From Sialis fuliginosa (taxonomy: Eukaryota > Arthropoda > Insecta > Megaloptera > Sialidae), in NCBI GenBank assembly GCA_961205875.1, contig OY540811.1, positions 17,415,248 through 17,479,247 on the forward strand: a stretch of 64,000 nucleotides of DNA. The letters are read 5' to 3'. This document shows positions 34,268 through 47,394 of the stretch, piece by piece (positions within the stretch are counted from its first letter, which is position 1; every line of letters starts with the position of its first letter). The notes under the pieces are model-generated. The model saw nothing but the letters and a program-made list of their open reading frames with translations. It was not told where the DNA came from and did no database searches. A program made the translations under genes and the position numbers.

Positions 34268-37216
34268 CACAAACACCAATTTACAATCCAGGGGCGTATC
34301 TGAAAACTACGTGGGGAGTTGATAATGTAAATGTTCTTGAATCTGTTATTGTATTGTTTAAAATGTGAAACTAATGATGAATAAGTTTTACATCAAAACA
34401 CAAAAAAGTTCAATAAAGATTGCTTTTAATGAATACGCTTCTTAAAATGGTCGTTGTCTTTTTATGCTATGTGCATAAAATTAATCAAATATAAATCTAA
34501 GGCTGATCGAATTGATTTATTACAACGTTCAAAAATAAAGGAAGGTTATAAGATATTGTAAGCAATATTGTAAGTAATTCGTAGCAAAATATGTTAATGT
34601 ACCCTACACCACTGATATATGTTGGGCTGGACCGGTTGATATAGAACCACTGGACAATGACCCTTCTTCAGCTGCTAAATCGCAACCACGGTCAAGGGCA
34701 TGCTGATTTTTGTTTTTGTTCCTGCATGGAAACACTTTTTAATATTATGTATTGCATATATTGATTGATCATCTTAACTTGGCCCGAATTACGTCATTCA
34801 CAGGACCGGATTAATTACTAAATTGAATAAGAGAGTACATATATACTGAAACACTCGATTTACTGTTTTTTTACTGAAATTTTCACAATAATAAAATATA
34901 AAAGGTTTTAAAATACTCTTGTGCTACAAAATGTTGCTCTTAAGATAAACTGCTCCAATTTTCAGTTGTAGGTTTAATGATAGAAAATGAGATATGGACT
35001 GCGCATTATGTATTAGCGTAATGTGAAAAATAAGTGAAAATAGAGATATGTACATATAACCCTATTTTTATGCTCGTGTTTAAATAAAGACAAGTGTATA
35101 GACCCAACATACAATCTATTTCTTTTTTTGTAAAGACTCGATATTTTTAATTCGATGCACAGTCCATGCTCTATACCAGTTTTTTCGACTCACGGAATCC
35201 TTACAACTTTAAAGTTTTTTCGGTGAACACCTTCCTCTTCTTTTTTTAAATACTGGTTGTCCGATGAGAAATGGCTACAACACAAGTATTTATGCTATTG
35301 GGATTAGCTAATAAAGCTAGTTAGCTGTGAAAGCAGAAAACTCACACATATACCTATAGCTATTTTACACACAGTAGTAACATTTTGGAATGCATTAATT
35401 TTCAAATATAATTAAATATGTCTTATATTTTTTTAGTTAATAAACATTATTCAACTAGTGTGATTGCTTTATATTTTTTTCGAATTTTTATTTTGACTCG
35501 CCCAAGCACCAGAGAGGCATACCACAGTTTGAATACCACTACTCTATGTCTATGGTTGTATAGGTACTGGCTGAAATCAAAATATATTTACTCAAATCTT
35601 CTAGATTTCTTATACATTAGTATAAAATTAGTTTTTTTGACTATTGGGCTAATTCTAAGCACATGTTATTCTTTGCAATAAAAAAATTAAAACAAAAATG
35701 AAGAAAGAATACAAAATAAAAAGGGACTATACAAATTTTTTTGAACTTTTTCAGCTTAAATTTTGGCTCCTCTATCATGAATCATAAAAAACGCCCATCG
35801 AAATTCGAAATCTCTCTTTCTTTGCTACAATTCAAACCCAAAAATAATAGTTTTCATCGGTACAATTTTTAGTCCCATATATTTATTTATATTATTATTC
35901 TGCATTATCAAAACCAAAGTTATGTTAATAATTTAAAAATCATTCAGATTCAGAAATATATATATAGTATATATATATGAAAACGATATTTATATTATTT
36001 TGCAAATTAGGTCAGATGTGTGTACAATGTACATCATACAATATTCATATGTTTTTTGTTGACGCTTTTTTACCCTTGACTGCGACAACGCATTACAGTG
36101 AATAATTCCAAGGCAAACAGTCTTCAGATTAAGAAAGAAAAAAATATACTGAGGACGTAAAAATATACGGACGACATAAACAATAATTCGTCAATATTAT
36201 AAATTGCATATAAATATTAATTTCTATTTCTGTTGAAAAAGAATTGTAAATCTCAAACGTATGTATGTGAATAAAATTACATGAAACATAATTTGTAATA
36301 AGTAAGAATATACTAATCTATAAATCTGCAGGCTCTGTGTGTATAGTATAAAATGTTTAAGATTTTTTGATTCTATACATTTTAAGAAAATTTGTTTGTT
36401 CCGTTTCGACATTTAAACTGTACAATAATAATAAAAATAATTAAATGTACAATAATAAAAAAATAAATATTTCGTAATGAGAGTAGAAATAAACCATGCA
36501 TTCAATGTATTTTTATTATTATTTATTCTCGGTCATTTGGAAGAAACTATCAGTGAATTCGTGCCAAGAACATAAAAATTGTTTACGGTTGATTTGAATA
36601 CAAGTTGTAAAAAAATACTCCAACAAATTGTAGCGAACGCAGACAAAGATAATATATGTATATCTACAAGCTTTTTTTTATTTCAAAACAGAATAATTTT
36701 TAATCCAGTATCACAATTCTTCTAGTCAACAAAGTATTGTGTTATGTCCATAAATAGTTTCTTCATTGCTGTGGTATTTTCTACTTTTTTTAATATAATA
36801 TAATTATAATATTATTTTATTATAATATTATTTTATTATACTATAATCTTTTAGCAGTCGCATATATTCCACCGTTTGAACACCGTTCAATCACTAACAT
36901 AAATCATATGTGCGCGCACACCCAAATAATGTATTGCCAACAAACAAAAATATGAAATCTGTGTGTACGTCGGATACTAAAGTTTCGCCTATAGTGCTAT
37001 CTAGCTGTAAAATAAGTATTTAGGATTCGCGTCAACACTTTAAAATTTTTGAGTTAAAAAAAATAATGCTTGAAATCAATATGCGGCTCTCTTATGGGAA
37101 TACTACGCCCCCCTAGGGTGTCACGGCCCACCAATTTAAGAAGCCCTGTTGTAGACGACAACAAATCAATCGCTTTTTGTAAACCTATGTTCGCAAATAA
37201 GCGGTTTTAACAGTAT

Positions 37217-38183
37217 AGTAGAAGCAGTGGCGTAGCGAGGAGGGGGGGGGGGGGGGGGCAACGGGGTCTATCATGCCCCGGGCGCCACTTACAGAAGGGC
37301 GCCAAATGGCCCTTAACCTTTTAAACCGCATAGCATAAACCTAATTTATAAAGAGCTGAAGACCTTTTTTTTTTTAGTCGTGGAAATGTAAAATGTATTT
37401 AATAAATAAGATTAAATTAAATAAAAACTGAAGACCTTTTTTTTAAGACTATCTAATGCCCGAAGACCTTCGTATGCTCCTTCTGCTATTATTAAGAAAT
37501 TTAAATTGAAAATTTAACAAATAAGTTGAATAGTTAATATGTCAGCTTGGGGCGATCGAGGAGACTCCAGTTTTTTTTTCAAATATAGCTTACACTATTA
37601 TCTTTAAGACTATCTAATGCCCGAAGACCTTCGTATGCTCCTTCGGCTATTATTAAGAAATTTAAATTGAAAATTTAACAAATAAGTTGAATAGTTAATA
37701 TGTCAGCTTGGTGCGATCGAGGAGACTCCAGTTTTTTTTTTAAATATAACTTACACCATTATCTTTAAGACTATCTAATGCCCGAAGACCTTCGCACGTG
37801 CCTTAGGCTATTATTAAGAAATTTAAATTGAAAATTTAACAAATAAGTTGAATAGTTAATATATCAGCTTGGTGCGATCGAGGAGACAGCGGCGTAGCGA
37901 GGGGGGGTGGGGGCAAGGGGGCCTTTTAAACCGCATGGCATAAACCTAATTTATAAAGAGCTGAAGACCTTTTTTTTTTTTTAGTCGTGGAAATCTAAAA
38001 TGTATTTAATAAATAAGATTAAATTAAATAAAAATTGAAGAGCTTGTTTTTTTTTAGTTACACCAATTTCAACTCAGATTTATTATAAAATTATTATTAT
38101 TTTTTATTTTCTTATTTTTGGGGGCACCAAAAAGATATCGTACCCCGGGCGCCAATTATGCTTGCTACGCCACTGAGTAGAAG
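37217..38183. mobile_element. hAT-type non-autonomous element (951 bp) with 8-bp target duplication
   Basis: Identical AGTAGAAG copies at 37217-37224 and 38176-38183 flank an element that starts CAGTGGCGTAGCGAGG plus a G-run and ends CTTGCTACGCCACTG. The interior holds three head-to-tail copies of a 161-bp unit (starting near 37447, 37608 and 37769). A second internal copy of the 5' end follows (CAGCGGCGTAGCGAGGGGG at about 37888, then the CATGGCATAAACC block), so the element has duplicated part of itself or swallowed a relative. The ends and duplication length place it with the 8497-8735 element. Confidence 0.88.
37447..37890. repeat. Three tandem 161-bp repeats inside the hAT-type element
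   Basis: Each unit opens GACTATCTAATGCCCGAAGA and closes with a GCGATCGAGGAGAC block. The starts are at 37447, 37608 and 37769, an exact 161-bp period. The third copy is cut short by the internal CAGCGGCGTAGC end. The copies differ by only a few bases. Confidence 0.9.
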
Positions 38184-38299
38184 AAAGGATCCCGCACAAA
38201 AGCAATTAATTTTTGCCTTTTGTTTGATTTGTTTTGTAATTTGGGGGGATGAAAGTTCAAAGTATGCTAATCAAAAGTTTCGCAACTTTCGAAAATCCA

Positions 38300-38760
38300 T
38301 AATTTCTGCTACAAGGGGCATCTAAACATTTTATGTTTATTTTTAAGTTTATCTCCTAAACCAAACGATCAACTTTTTGAAAAATTTGCTAAGAATGAAA
38401 GCTTCTTAGGATTCACTAGAAAATATATAATAACATATATAAATATTATTTTAGAATTTTTCATAAATTTTATAAAAAAAACTGCCGAACTAAAAAATGT
38501 CACTAAAAGTTCTAAAAAAAATTATTTGTATTAACTGACTTATTAGAATCACTTTTTATTCTTTGTAAATTTTTCTAAAAGTTGATCCTTTAGGATTTAT
38601 TAATAACAATAATTATAAACATAAATTAAACATAAAATTTTTGGATGCCCCCTGGAGCTGAAATGTTTTTAATGTATATGTTTATAAACAAAAAACGGTT
38701 GTTTTTATGTCCTTTACAACTCCTGAAAGTCTCTCGGTATGTTTACGAGTCATCCTGTAC
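38300..38760. repeat. Imperfect inverted repeat, probable DNA-transposon relic
   Basis: A GGGGCATC(T/C)AAA-A-TTTTATGTTTA block followed by (A)ACGATCAACTTTT-type sequence at about 38318-38400 returns inverted at about 38570-38655. The right side runs on to a GACTCGTAAACATACCGAGAG-type terminus ending ATGTACAGGAT (minus strand) near 38760. The left terminus is missing. Confidence 0.55.
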
Positions 38761-38764
38761 ATCA

Positions 38765-39100
38765 CTAGCTATGCCTGTGGATTTGCTCGCTTCAATATAA
38801 AAGTTAGACATATGGTATCGCGGAGTTTATTTTAGATCTTTTTATTCTACACAATTATTTACTACATTATATTGTTCTATATTTAATGGTTTGATCAGCG
38901 TATTGCAAAAGAGCGCGCTGGCGGTAAACTTTTTTCCGACTTGATTTATTATTATCGTCGCTGCTTATTCCTTATATGTTACCTAACGTAGCAAAATATA
39001 CACTGTAACCTGGGCAAAGAACATACACGTAAATCGGATAAGTGGTTCTCGAGTTATAAGCGCACAGACAGACAGAGACGTTGCGTTTTATAATATTTTT
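38765..39100 (-). mobile_element. Helitron-like copy 3, internally deleted
   Basis: On the minus strand it runs from about 39100 (ACGTCTCTGTCTGTCTG) to a CTAG|T end at 38765. It shares ACCACTTATCCGATTTACGTG, CCGACTTGATTT-type and GTTAGACATATGGT blocks with the other two copies, but is only about 335 bp. Confidence 0.7.
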
Positions 39101-40480
39101 GAATGATATATGTATAATGAACATTTGTACTGTATTGTTGAAAAAAATTATCTTAGAAGGGCGAGAGAATTAAAAATGTATAATAAGATTGAGAAAAAAA
39201 GTTTAAATAAAGTTTATGGCTAAAAAAATATTAGTGAACTAGAATATGCACGTGTATGTTTACAAATAAATATTTATTTTAAAATATTCCGATGTTGTAA
39301 CTGAAACAATAATGTATTTAACAATTCATTACTTTAAAGTATGTTTAACTATATGTAGATAAAATATGAACTCAAACGACCGATCCCAATTTTAGGTTAA
39401 TTATCTTTTCTAGAGTTAGATCCAAAGGTATGCTGAAATATTCAAATTATATTACTAGAAGAATAATATATTAATACAGTTTATATCAATATCATCTACA
39501 AAGTAGAAATCATCTAATCTTAGTTCGCCTAATTAATATCGTGTTATAGTTGATGTATTATTATTTTATTCATACCATGTTTATAAGTAGGGGAGAAATT
39601 GAATTAAAATTAAATCCATATTCTTAATGAAATAAAATTTCTGAATTTATTTTAAATAAATCAGCAATTAATGTTCAGTTTTCCATTCAAAATTCTTAAT
39701 AATTACTAGCGGACCCGGCAAACATTATTCGGCTTAAAAATATTTAGTTTAAAAATCAGATCATAAATACACATTTTCCAGCGCCACCTACCTACCAGGT
39801 CCAAAAAAAGATAAACTTATCGAAGTATCAAACATAATAGTGTGAATATGGCTTCGATACGTCCAGTGGTTTAGGCATGACGATCTCACATACTTCGGTA
39901 CATATTCACCAACGTTTTTAGGGTTCTAGGAATCCCTATAATTTCACTCTGTCCATCCGTCTGTCTGTCTATATAAATTTTATATCTATTAAAATAAAAT
40001 TTGGTATAATGAAATAGATTGATAACCCAAAAATAAATGATAAGATTTTTGAAAACATTTTTTTGAACCCCCTTCTCATAGACTGAAAAGTATACTAAAT
40101 TTGTTTTCACTTATTCCATTGAGTGAGGTGTCTAGATAGGTCTCTTAAAATATTTTAGGACATTTTGATTTTAACCTTTCAGTCACAATATAAGTCGTTA
40201 TCAGAGCCTCTCCCTTCTATTTTCTAAACTATCAATGTAAAAAATCTGAAAAAATCCAGAATGTAGCTTTTAATTAGTATTTTCAATGAAAATTATAACA
40301 GAAATAGTTTATGAAAAATTTTGAAATAACTTTTTTTTTATAAATTGTCACGAATACGTATGGAGATTACTTGATACGTATTATTAAGTAGAGAATGTTA
40401 GATGAAGATAATGCTAGTGAGAACATCTACGGAACTCTATCATGTGAGTGCCCGACATGCACTTGGCCGTTTTTTTTATA

Positions 40481-41361
40481 TCCTTAATATATATAAAGCT
40501 CAACGTCTCTCTGTCTGTCTGTCTGTCTGTCTGTCCGTTAGTTACCTTATCACTCGAGAACCACTTATCCGAGTACGAGTTTTTTTTTAATTCATAGGTA
40601 CGTTCTCTGGCCAGGTTATAGGCTATATTTTTTTACGTTAGGTAACATAACAACAAAGCAGTGACGATAATAGTAAATCAAGCCGGAAAAAATTTTGCCG
40701 TCGGCGCGCTGTTTTGTAATACGGTGCCTAAACCGTTCAATATAGAACAAAATAATGTATTAAAGAATTGTGTAGAATCAAAAGTTCTACAATTAAGTCA
40801 GCGACACGATATGTCTAACTTTTATATTTAAGCCACAATGACTGTTTTTATGTTACAAAGAAAACATAAAATATTTGGGTTTTGTTTACATGGACTTATG
40901 ACCTGCAAAACATTAATCCTTATCGAAATAAATGATTTCATCGTCATAAGTACTTAATGTAGATATAGTTTGCCATTTACAGCATCCAATTTGGTCGTAT
41001 AGTTTAGAAAATATCTTAAAATATATTTATAAAGATAATATCTTAAATGTATGGTGTCGTGCCGCATCGAAGCGAGTACATCAGACTGGATTCGCGTACG
41101 CTCGGTAGATATTCGGAGTCCCTCGGCTGATCGTTTGTGTTTATTTTGTTTTCAATAATTAACATTTAAATTTAAACAGAACACAAATTATTTGTACTTT
41201 TTTCTTCTGATTCGTTTTTGTTAGGTAATTTAGGTATTGATAAATTATTATTACAATAATAACTAATCGTGTTTGTACTTAATTAATTAAACTATATTTT
41301 TCAAAAATCCTAAACAATAATTCCGTAGTCTACGCGAGCGAAGCCGCGTGGGCCCAGCTAG
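40481..41361 (+). mobile_element. Helitron-like non-autonomous element, copy 1
   Basis: It starts TCCTTAATATATATAAAGCT and is followed by a (CTGT)n run. It ends in a GC hairpin (ACGCGAGCGAAGCCGCGTGG) followed shortly by CTAG|T, with A before and T after the element. TC start, hairpin plus CTRR end and insertion between A and T without target duplication are the Helitron signature. It is 881 bp with no Rep/helicase frame, so non-autonomous. The right end stands about 100 bp before the putative CenG1A promoter. Confidence 0.8.
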
Positions 41362-41441
41362 TATTATATAAATTAAGATAAAATCGTGCTCCATTATTAT
41401 CATTGAGATACTTATATAGGAATAATTTTGAATTGGTATAT

Positions 41442-41690
41442 GCTGCCACCTGTAATTAAAATAGAAAACGTTTGTGAAACACAGTAAGGATACGCACTAC
41501 AAGTTCTACCGTCTGCCGATAGATGGCATAAGGTGGTTATTTTCAGCGCTGTCATGCGTGGCGTGTTGTGCACACACAAATGACAGCCACAGATCTACAC
41601 ACAGCGGCATGTTTCGTAGAGGTCGCTTTCGTTCCTCAGTTGGCAATGGAGTTTTGTATTGTGTAGGAATGTTATGCTCGTAACATAACC
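41442..41690 (+). promoter_or_regulatory. Probable CenG1A promoter region and 5' leader
   Basis: This stretch is clearly more GC-rich than its surroundings and precedes the CenG1A start by about 225-470 bp. A TCAGT initiator-like site lies at 41636-41640 in GTTCCTCAGTTGG. Two sequences resembling CTCF cores, CAGGTGGCAGC (minus, 41452-41442) and AGATGGCA (41521), lie at its left side. A 69-residue open frame at 41474-41683 has no recognisable similarity and is best read as leader. Confidence 0.4.
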
Positions 41691-41913
41691 TGATTTTTCG
41701 TGTGTTTTGCGTAAAATGTAGTGTTAATACGATATGTTTATTTTATCCGCTGTTAAAATAACCGTTGATTTGTGTTTTTGTGTCTGTTACTGTTAAAATA
41801 AATATATTTAGTATTGTTTATAAGTGTTACAGTGATGTTTTTTTGTAAACAAAATGTGATTGAGTAATGTTTGTTGATTTGTGTTAACGTTTTGATGATT
41901 TATATTTTTCAAC

Positions 41914-42088
41914 ATGAATTCAAGGTCGCATTTGCAACCTTTCCTTAACAATTCTTTAGCGATAAGACAAGAAATTCAACGTTTTGAAAGTGTACATCCG
42001 TCTATTTATGCAATTTATGACCTCATTGAATTATTCCCAGATGATCCTGTTGCTCAGCAAATTCGAGATCACGTTGTTTGCATTGAAG
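41914..42088 (+). CDS. CenG1A: First coding exon of Centaurin-gamma (AGAP-type Arf GAP), rest outside the window
   Basis: ATG at 41914 starts a frame whose product contains [20 protein letters not shown] and [11 protein letters not shown]. This is the N-terminal segment conserved in AGAP1-3 and Drosophila CenG1A (vertebrate members: [14 protein letters not shown]). It precedes the GTP-binding domain. A GTAAAT donor follows at 42089 in phase 1 (GAA G|), which suits the GAC/GAT codon expected next. Family members carry a GTPase-like domain, split PH domain, ArfGAP zinc finger and ankyrin repeats, and act on Arf GTPases at membranes; none of these later exons was found up to 64000. It is transcribed away from the ACE array. 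Recognition is confident; only 58 codons are in the window. Confidence 0.9.
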
Positions 42089-44295
42089 GTAAATAAACAT
42101 CTGAATGTCAATACTTTTAAAAACTTTATAACTTTTAAAACATATGCATGTAGGTAGTCTATAAAAAAGTGCCCGCATACTAAATTTAAAATCATGGTAG
42201 TTTGTGCAACAAATTACTTTGATATACAATGTTATTATTATTATGTTAATTTAAAGAGTATGTGCAAATCTATTGTAATTTAATTGAGCTGACATTAAGT
42301 AATTATTTACCAAATTTCTTTAGCATAAACGCAACGTGATTCAATTTAAAATAATAATAATAATAACTTTTGACATGCATCAACAATGATATATTACTAT
42401 TATTTATGATAATTAATTATTATTTAAATAATATTTCTCGTTTTTAGTTGTGTGAAATTATTGTATGGGTATTTTTAGATGAATCTCTATGTAAATAAAC
42501 AAATTACTTTATTTTATCTCTACATCTTGTTTACATACCTACGTTACGTACAGAAAAGATAATAATATTATTTTACACATACCTAATTTAAAGCCCACGT
42601 GTGTCTAGGACACGACATATGACTTAAGTAGGTATAATATGAAGTATACTTTATTATTCAGCTATAAAATAGATAATAAATTTGTTAATTGATTAATAAC
42701 GCTTATAAAGTATAACTATATTTTATTGTAATAATTAGTTATCGACATTTTTTTAAACTGTTTTTATAAATATAAAATTAATATCTATCTTTTATAATAA
42801 TAGTATTTATTGGATATTATAGAAAATTATTATTATTTTATATGTTTTGTCAAACGTCCGTATATTTGGTCGAAATACTTCTAAAATAAAGAATTCGGTT
42901 TCTAAATGTTTCCAGTCATGAACATTAACATGAGTCATTCAGAAGCCAAAGTGATACTCAACCAATGTTTCCACCATGAACTATAAAATCTATAAATAAA
43001 GTTTTAGGTTCTTATAAAGAAGAAATTAAGTATCATATACAAAAAAATCTAAACAATTGGAATATTTAACATAAAATATAATCAACGAAGGTATGAAAAA
43101 TCTATTACCAAAATTGAACATAGTTATGCACTAACATATCAACATTATCAACCCACAAATTTCGAGATACGCACGTTTCTGATGCTCATAAAAAATGGGA
43201 TTTTGTTATATTTCTTTTAACTGGAAAAAATGAATTCGGTGTTTGGTCGGTTTATAAGATGCATCTTCCAATAAAATCTGTTTTTTTAGTCATTCTTCTT
43301 CGACCAAACCGCAGAGAGTGTTTATTGAATTTTAATTTTAATAAAATTTTAATACCTAGCCAATAGCTATTTTCTATAATGTTTCAAAATTCAAAATAAC
43401 AATGTCCAAATAAATATATACAGGAATACATATAATCTTATACTTTGGGAACAGTCTGTATACTCGTAAAATATTTTTTGCCTCTTTTCTAAGGGTGCAT
43501 TGTACAATACCTACATATATGTTTTTTTTTGTTACCGTGGACTGGTCACTAAACAGGTATGGCCAGTTGTATATGTATGTGTGCGTTACCTGTGAAATAT
43601 TCTGTGAAATAGGGGTAGAATCTACCACTCATCGTCAGGTGTTGGCTTTTTAACAAGATAGCGACAAGTTGTGATTTATTTTAAAATATGGATCTCAGGA
43701 TTTTTTTGGTCTATTGAAATTTTATGCTATAGAATTCACATAGGTACGTGGATAACAAATATGATATTAATTAAAATAAAATGGTTTTTGTATACAGAAT
43801 TTTTTTAGTTATACTATCCCGATTCACTTCTAAAGTTAAGACCACTATATCAAAATTATTTTTTTTATTTATAATAAATAGTTCAAATTCAAATAGTTGT
43901 ATATCTAAAACTTTTTGTAAGAAATATAGAGAGCTTACCTATTGAAATCTGATTTTTAGTTAATTTATTTAATTGGATTTAAAAATACAACTACACAATA
44001 TCATTAGACAGACTTTATTTTGTGTTTCAAACAAAAACACTCTTGTTTAAATTTTTTTCTATTCTAAACGAGATATTATTATTAGAATGTGATAGAAATC
44101 ATCTTGGCTTTAATTAAAAATATGATACACATTTTCAATTTTTTAAAAATAAGTAATTAAAAGTTAACTACTTTACTTTTTTCAAGATTAGATGTCTTTA
44201 TAATATTTTTGTATAGCTGCTATTTAAAAATGGAATCTTAAAAATAATAGCATAAAAATATTATAAATAATCATAAATTTTTAACAGAAGCAAAA

Positions 44296-44507
44296 ATGCC
44301 CGGTATTATAAAGAAATTACTTAAAGCTAGCTTGCAAGTACTCTAAAATGAGATATCAAACTTCATGACGTTTTTTTTTTACAGTTTAGTGCATGCGCGG
44401 TATGTAAAAAAGGGTATTAAATCTGTGGTGGTATAGAATCAATTGTTTAAAATTAGAAAACATAATTATAGAGAGCTTGTAAGCTAACAAATTGTAATAC
44501 CGTTCAT
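44296..44507. mobile_element. ATGTCCGG-family MITE, divergent short copy
   Basis: It starts ATGCCCGGTATTATAAAG and includes GCTAGCTTGCAAGTACTCT. It closes with GAGCTTGTAAGCTAACAA and TAATACCGTTCAT, the degraded inverse. About 212 bp, the shortest of three copies in the window. Confidence 0.6.
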
Positions 44508-46594
44508 AATCGTAACATTTTGATGTCATAACTTTGATATTTTGACATTGTACACTGTTCATGCCCGGTTTCACATTAAAAAAATACCTACAATTTATCT
44601 AAAATTGGTAACGATTGATTTGACCAATCAGAGCTATCTGATAACTCAAGATATCTTTATACTGTGTTGATCTGTACCTATGTCCACTTGAGTGTAACAA
44701 ACTATTCTAAATCAAATACTACACTAAAAATAATATTTGATATATTGATAAGTAGTTGTATGTTTGTGATACAAATAAACTTGATAATTTCGAATTCTCC
44801 AAATAGGTTTACAAGCGGTACAATTAAATGTTACTATAATAGATATTTTAACAGTTGGTTAAAATATGAAATTAAATAGCAACAGAAAGTTATCAATTGC
44901 TATTTTCAGGTTAGAGATAATTATAAATGTTTCTTAATTTGCAGCATATTTTTGTATGGTTTAGAAACAATAACACTTAATAGATTAAACAATTTGTAAA
45001 TTTATTGTTCGGAAAAAATCTGTCGTAATTTTGTATTGTTGTTGCCTGTAGGTAACTAGATTATAAAATGTTATTTACATTTAATATTGACAGTGACAGT
45101 GAAGTACGTATATTTAAATATCTATAAATTGTTTGTTTATTTGAACTATAGGCATTAATTAATCGTTTATAAATTTAACCTCAAATGACCAAAAGTAATT
45201 ACTACGACTACAAGTGTTCTATATTTTTAATACTGTTATGTAAAAAAATTAGCATACGTTGTAGGAGATACGCTGGTACCAATTTCAAAACTTCCTTGCT
45301 GAGTGAATTGGATAATGCGCTTCATAAAGGTACTAACGATTTAAATAATCATAGTAAGCTAGGTGAAATAACAATAGCGCTACAAGAGCAGATAATAATC
45401 GGGTAACATTCAGTCATTGTGTGTACATCGACGGGCACGTTCCAAGGCCATTGTTTAAAAACCATGGCTGGACATCCTCTCTCTCCAATCTTTGGTCTTT
45501 GCTATAAATGGTATCGATGCAGTCGATACATTTCTGTCATTGCTTTGCTTTCATTTGGAATTACCTTTGTTTTATTTCGGAACAGGAATTGTGTTAAAAT
45601 GACTTAATTGTTTTATAATTTATTTTATTTGATTCCTCACTGTTATGAGAATAACAATTATTCTTGATTAGAAGTTGCTCCTAAGATTGGATGATGAATT
45701 TATGAAGTTGGAGATTATTTTAGATAAAAAAATGAATTTTTACTATTTAAAAAAAAAATTAAGGTTTTCAGATAGAACCAAACATTTGTTAAATTATCTT
45801 CGTTTTAAGAAAAATCCGAAAAATTCGCTTCCGAGATCACAAGAAAATTACCAGCATCTGCATACTATAATTAATATATAATTCAAAATAGAATAGGTAT
45901 ATGTAGTAAAAATATTTTGTCATCGATTTTAATAATACATTGAGTCATTAAAAAATTATTTATAATAAAAATAAATCACTATTAAAAAATTATATTTACA
46001 TAATCTACTTTAAAATATAGTGCATACATAAATTTGGTAAAATTATTGAAAATAGAAGTAAATATTAAAAAGTCCTAAATCTTCTGAAACAAAAATATTT
46101 AGAATCTCTGTTACATAACAATTAAAATGGAATCTACACAACAATTAATCCTGACATAATAATTGTAATTCAAGTACAGTTAGTTTCCCATAACATGAAT
46201 TTCTTCTGTAAAGAAGAGAATATTATATAATATAAACTGCACACATCAAAAGGTATGGTTTTGTGTCGCGTGGTAGAGATTTGTCGGTAAATACAGGTAC
46301 GAAATGAACTTTATATGACATTGTACACATTCACATAGTTGTTACATAGAAAATATTAGTAGGAATTGTTGTCTTAAAGATTCAAAGTTGGATTCAAGTA
46401 GTGTCTCCTTGGTGAATTAAACTGGAGATTTTGCGAGAAAAGAGAAGTTGCTAGTTTAGTTTCGTAAGAAATGGGCATTGCATACTTCGGTACAGTATTA
46501 CCTGGGATAATTTTTTAGATCTGAAGTGATCAAATCAAATCTGGGGTAGATCTGCATTTTGCGACAAAAACATATTTTTTCGCTGGTATCTGTA

Positions 46595-46770
46595 GTAACC
46601 TGCAAAGATCTACAACGAACTACAAAGATCTACAACGATTTACAAAGATCTCTAAATATTCTTGTAGATCGTGATAGAGATCCAAACGTTGAAAATCCAT
46701 TTGAAAATTCATGAATTTTCAACGTTACATCGATCTTCAGAGATCTTTGTAGATCGTAGTAGATCTTTGT
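46595..46770. repeat. Inverted repeat made of AGATCT-bearing units
   Basis: The left side has three CAAAGATCT(A/C) units at 20-bp spacing (AGATCT at 46606, 46626, 46646). The right side has the inverse, with AGATCT at 46741 and 46761. In the centre AACGTTGAAAAT (46685) pairs with ATTTTCAACGTT (46715-46726). Two more AGATCT sites lie upstream near 46517 and 46543. It is a foldback structure within a repeat array; the family is not recognised. Confidence 0.75.
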
Positions 46771-47082
46771 TAAATAGGTGTGGACAAATAACCCACCTTT
46801 TAATAAAATAAGAGATATTTATAAAAGTCCGGATTTTATAAAAATTTTGTAAACTTTATAATATTTATCATCTAATTTTAATTCTATGTTTTGAAAGAAT
46901 GTAAGTATGGTGAGTTGAAAAATCGTGATCGAGGCAAGGTCAGTTGATGATTGTATTACCCTTAAAAGGCAAATATAAGTGGTTCTTCATAAAGCGGCAG
47001 TGGGTGTCTGTATATTGGCAAAATCATATATCAATCGGGTCAGAAGTTTTGGAAATGTGCGCATTTGAATCATTATAGTCTA

Positions 47083-47394
47083 ATGTTCGGTATTATAAAG
47101 GAGCTGACATAGCAAGCTTGCAAGCACTTTCAAATGGGGTAGTATCTATGGATTAGTTATAGAATTTAGTGCAGTGATACTTCAAGTAATTATAACAAAG
47201 TTGGCGACTCCGACCATACAAAATAATTTTGATAATATCACAACTGTTTTAATACCGTTGGTGTTTATTTACCACGTGTGCGCGAAACTTAACAAACACT
47301 ATTTCATGAAATTTCAAAGGAACTGTCAGATAGGTTTGAAACCTCATTTGAAACTGCTTACAAACTTTGTTAGCTCGTTTATAATATCGGACAT
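47083..47394. mobile_element. ATGTCCGG-family MITE, copy 2 (312 bp)
   Basis: It starts ATGTTCGGTATTATAAAGGA with AGCTTGCAAGCACTTTCAAA following, and ends CGTTTATAATATCGGACAT. The interior matches the inverse of 55930-56080 (GTATTACCAC/AATACCGTTGG-type and GTGTGCGCGAAACTT blocks). Confidence 0.75.

Larger units (their letters stand above)
34268..41440. other. Intergenic block between the ACE array and CenG1A
   Basis: No gene is visible. The contents I can name are the hAT-type element at 37225-38175, an inverted repeat at about 38300-38760, Helitron-like copies at 38765-39100 and 40481-41361, and transposon tails near 35480-35530, 37090-37140, 39712-39930 and 39955-39980 (the last a CTGTCCATCCGTCTGTCTGTCT tail). 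The remainder is AT-rich with nothing recognised. Confidence 0.65.

Noticed and set aside
37447-37890. Three evenly spaced direct repeats considered as a CRISPR-like array
   Set aside because: Units are 161 bp, directly adjoining, without short spacers, and sit inside a transposon of a eukaryotic genome.
41474-41683. 69-residue plus-strand open frame before CenG1A
   Set aside because: No similarity to AGAP proteins, whose conserved N-terminus starts in the 41914 exon; treated as leader.
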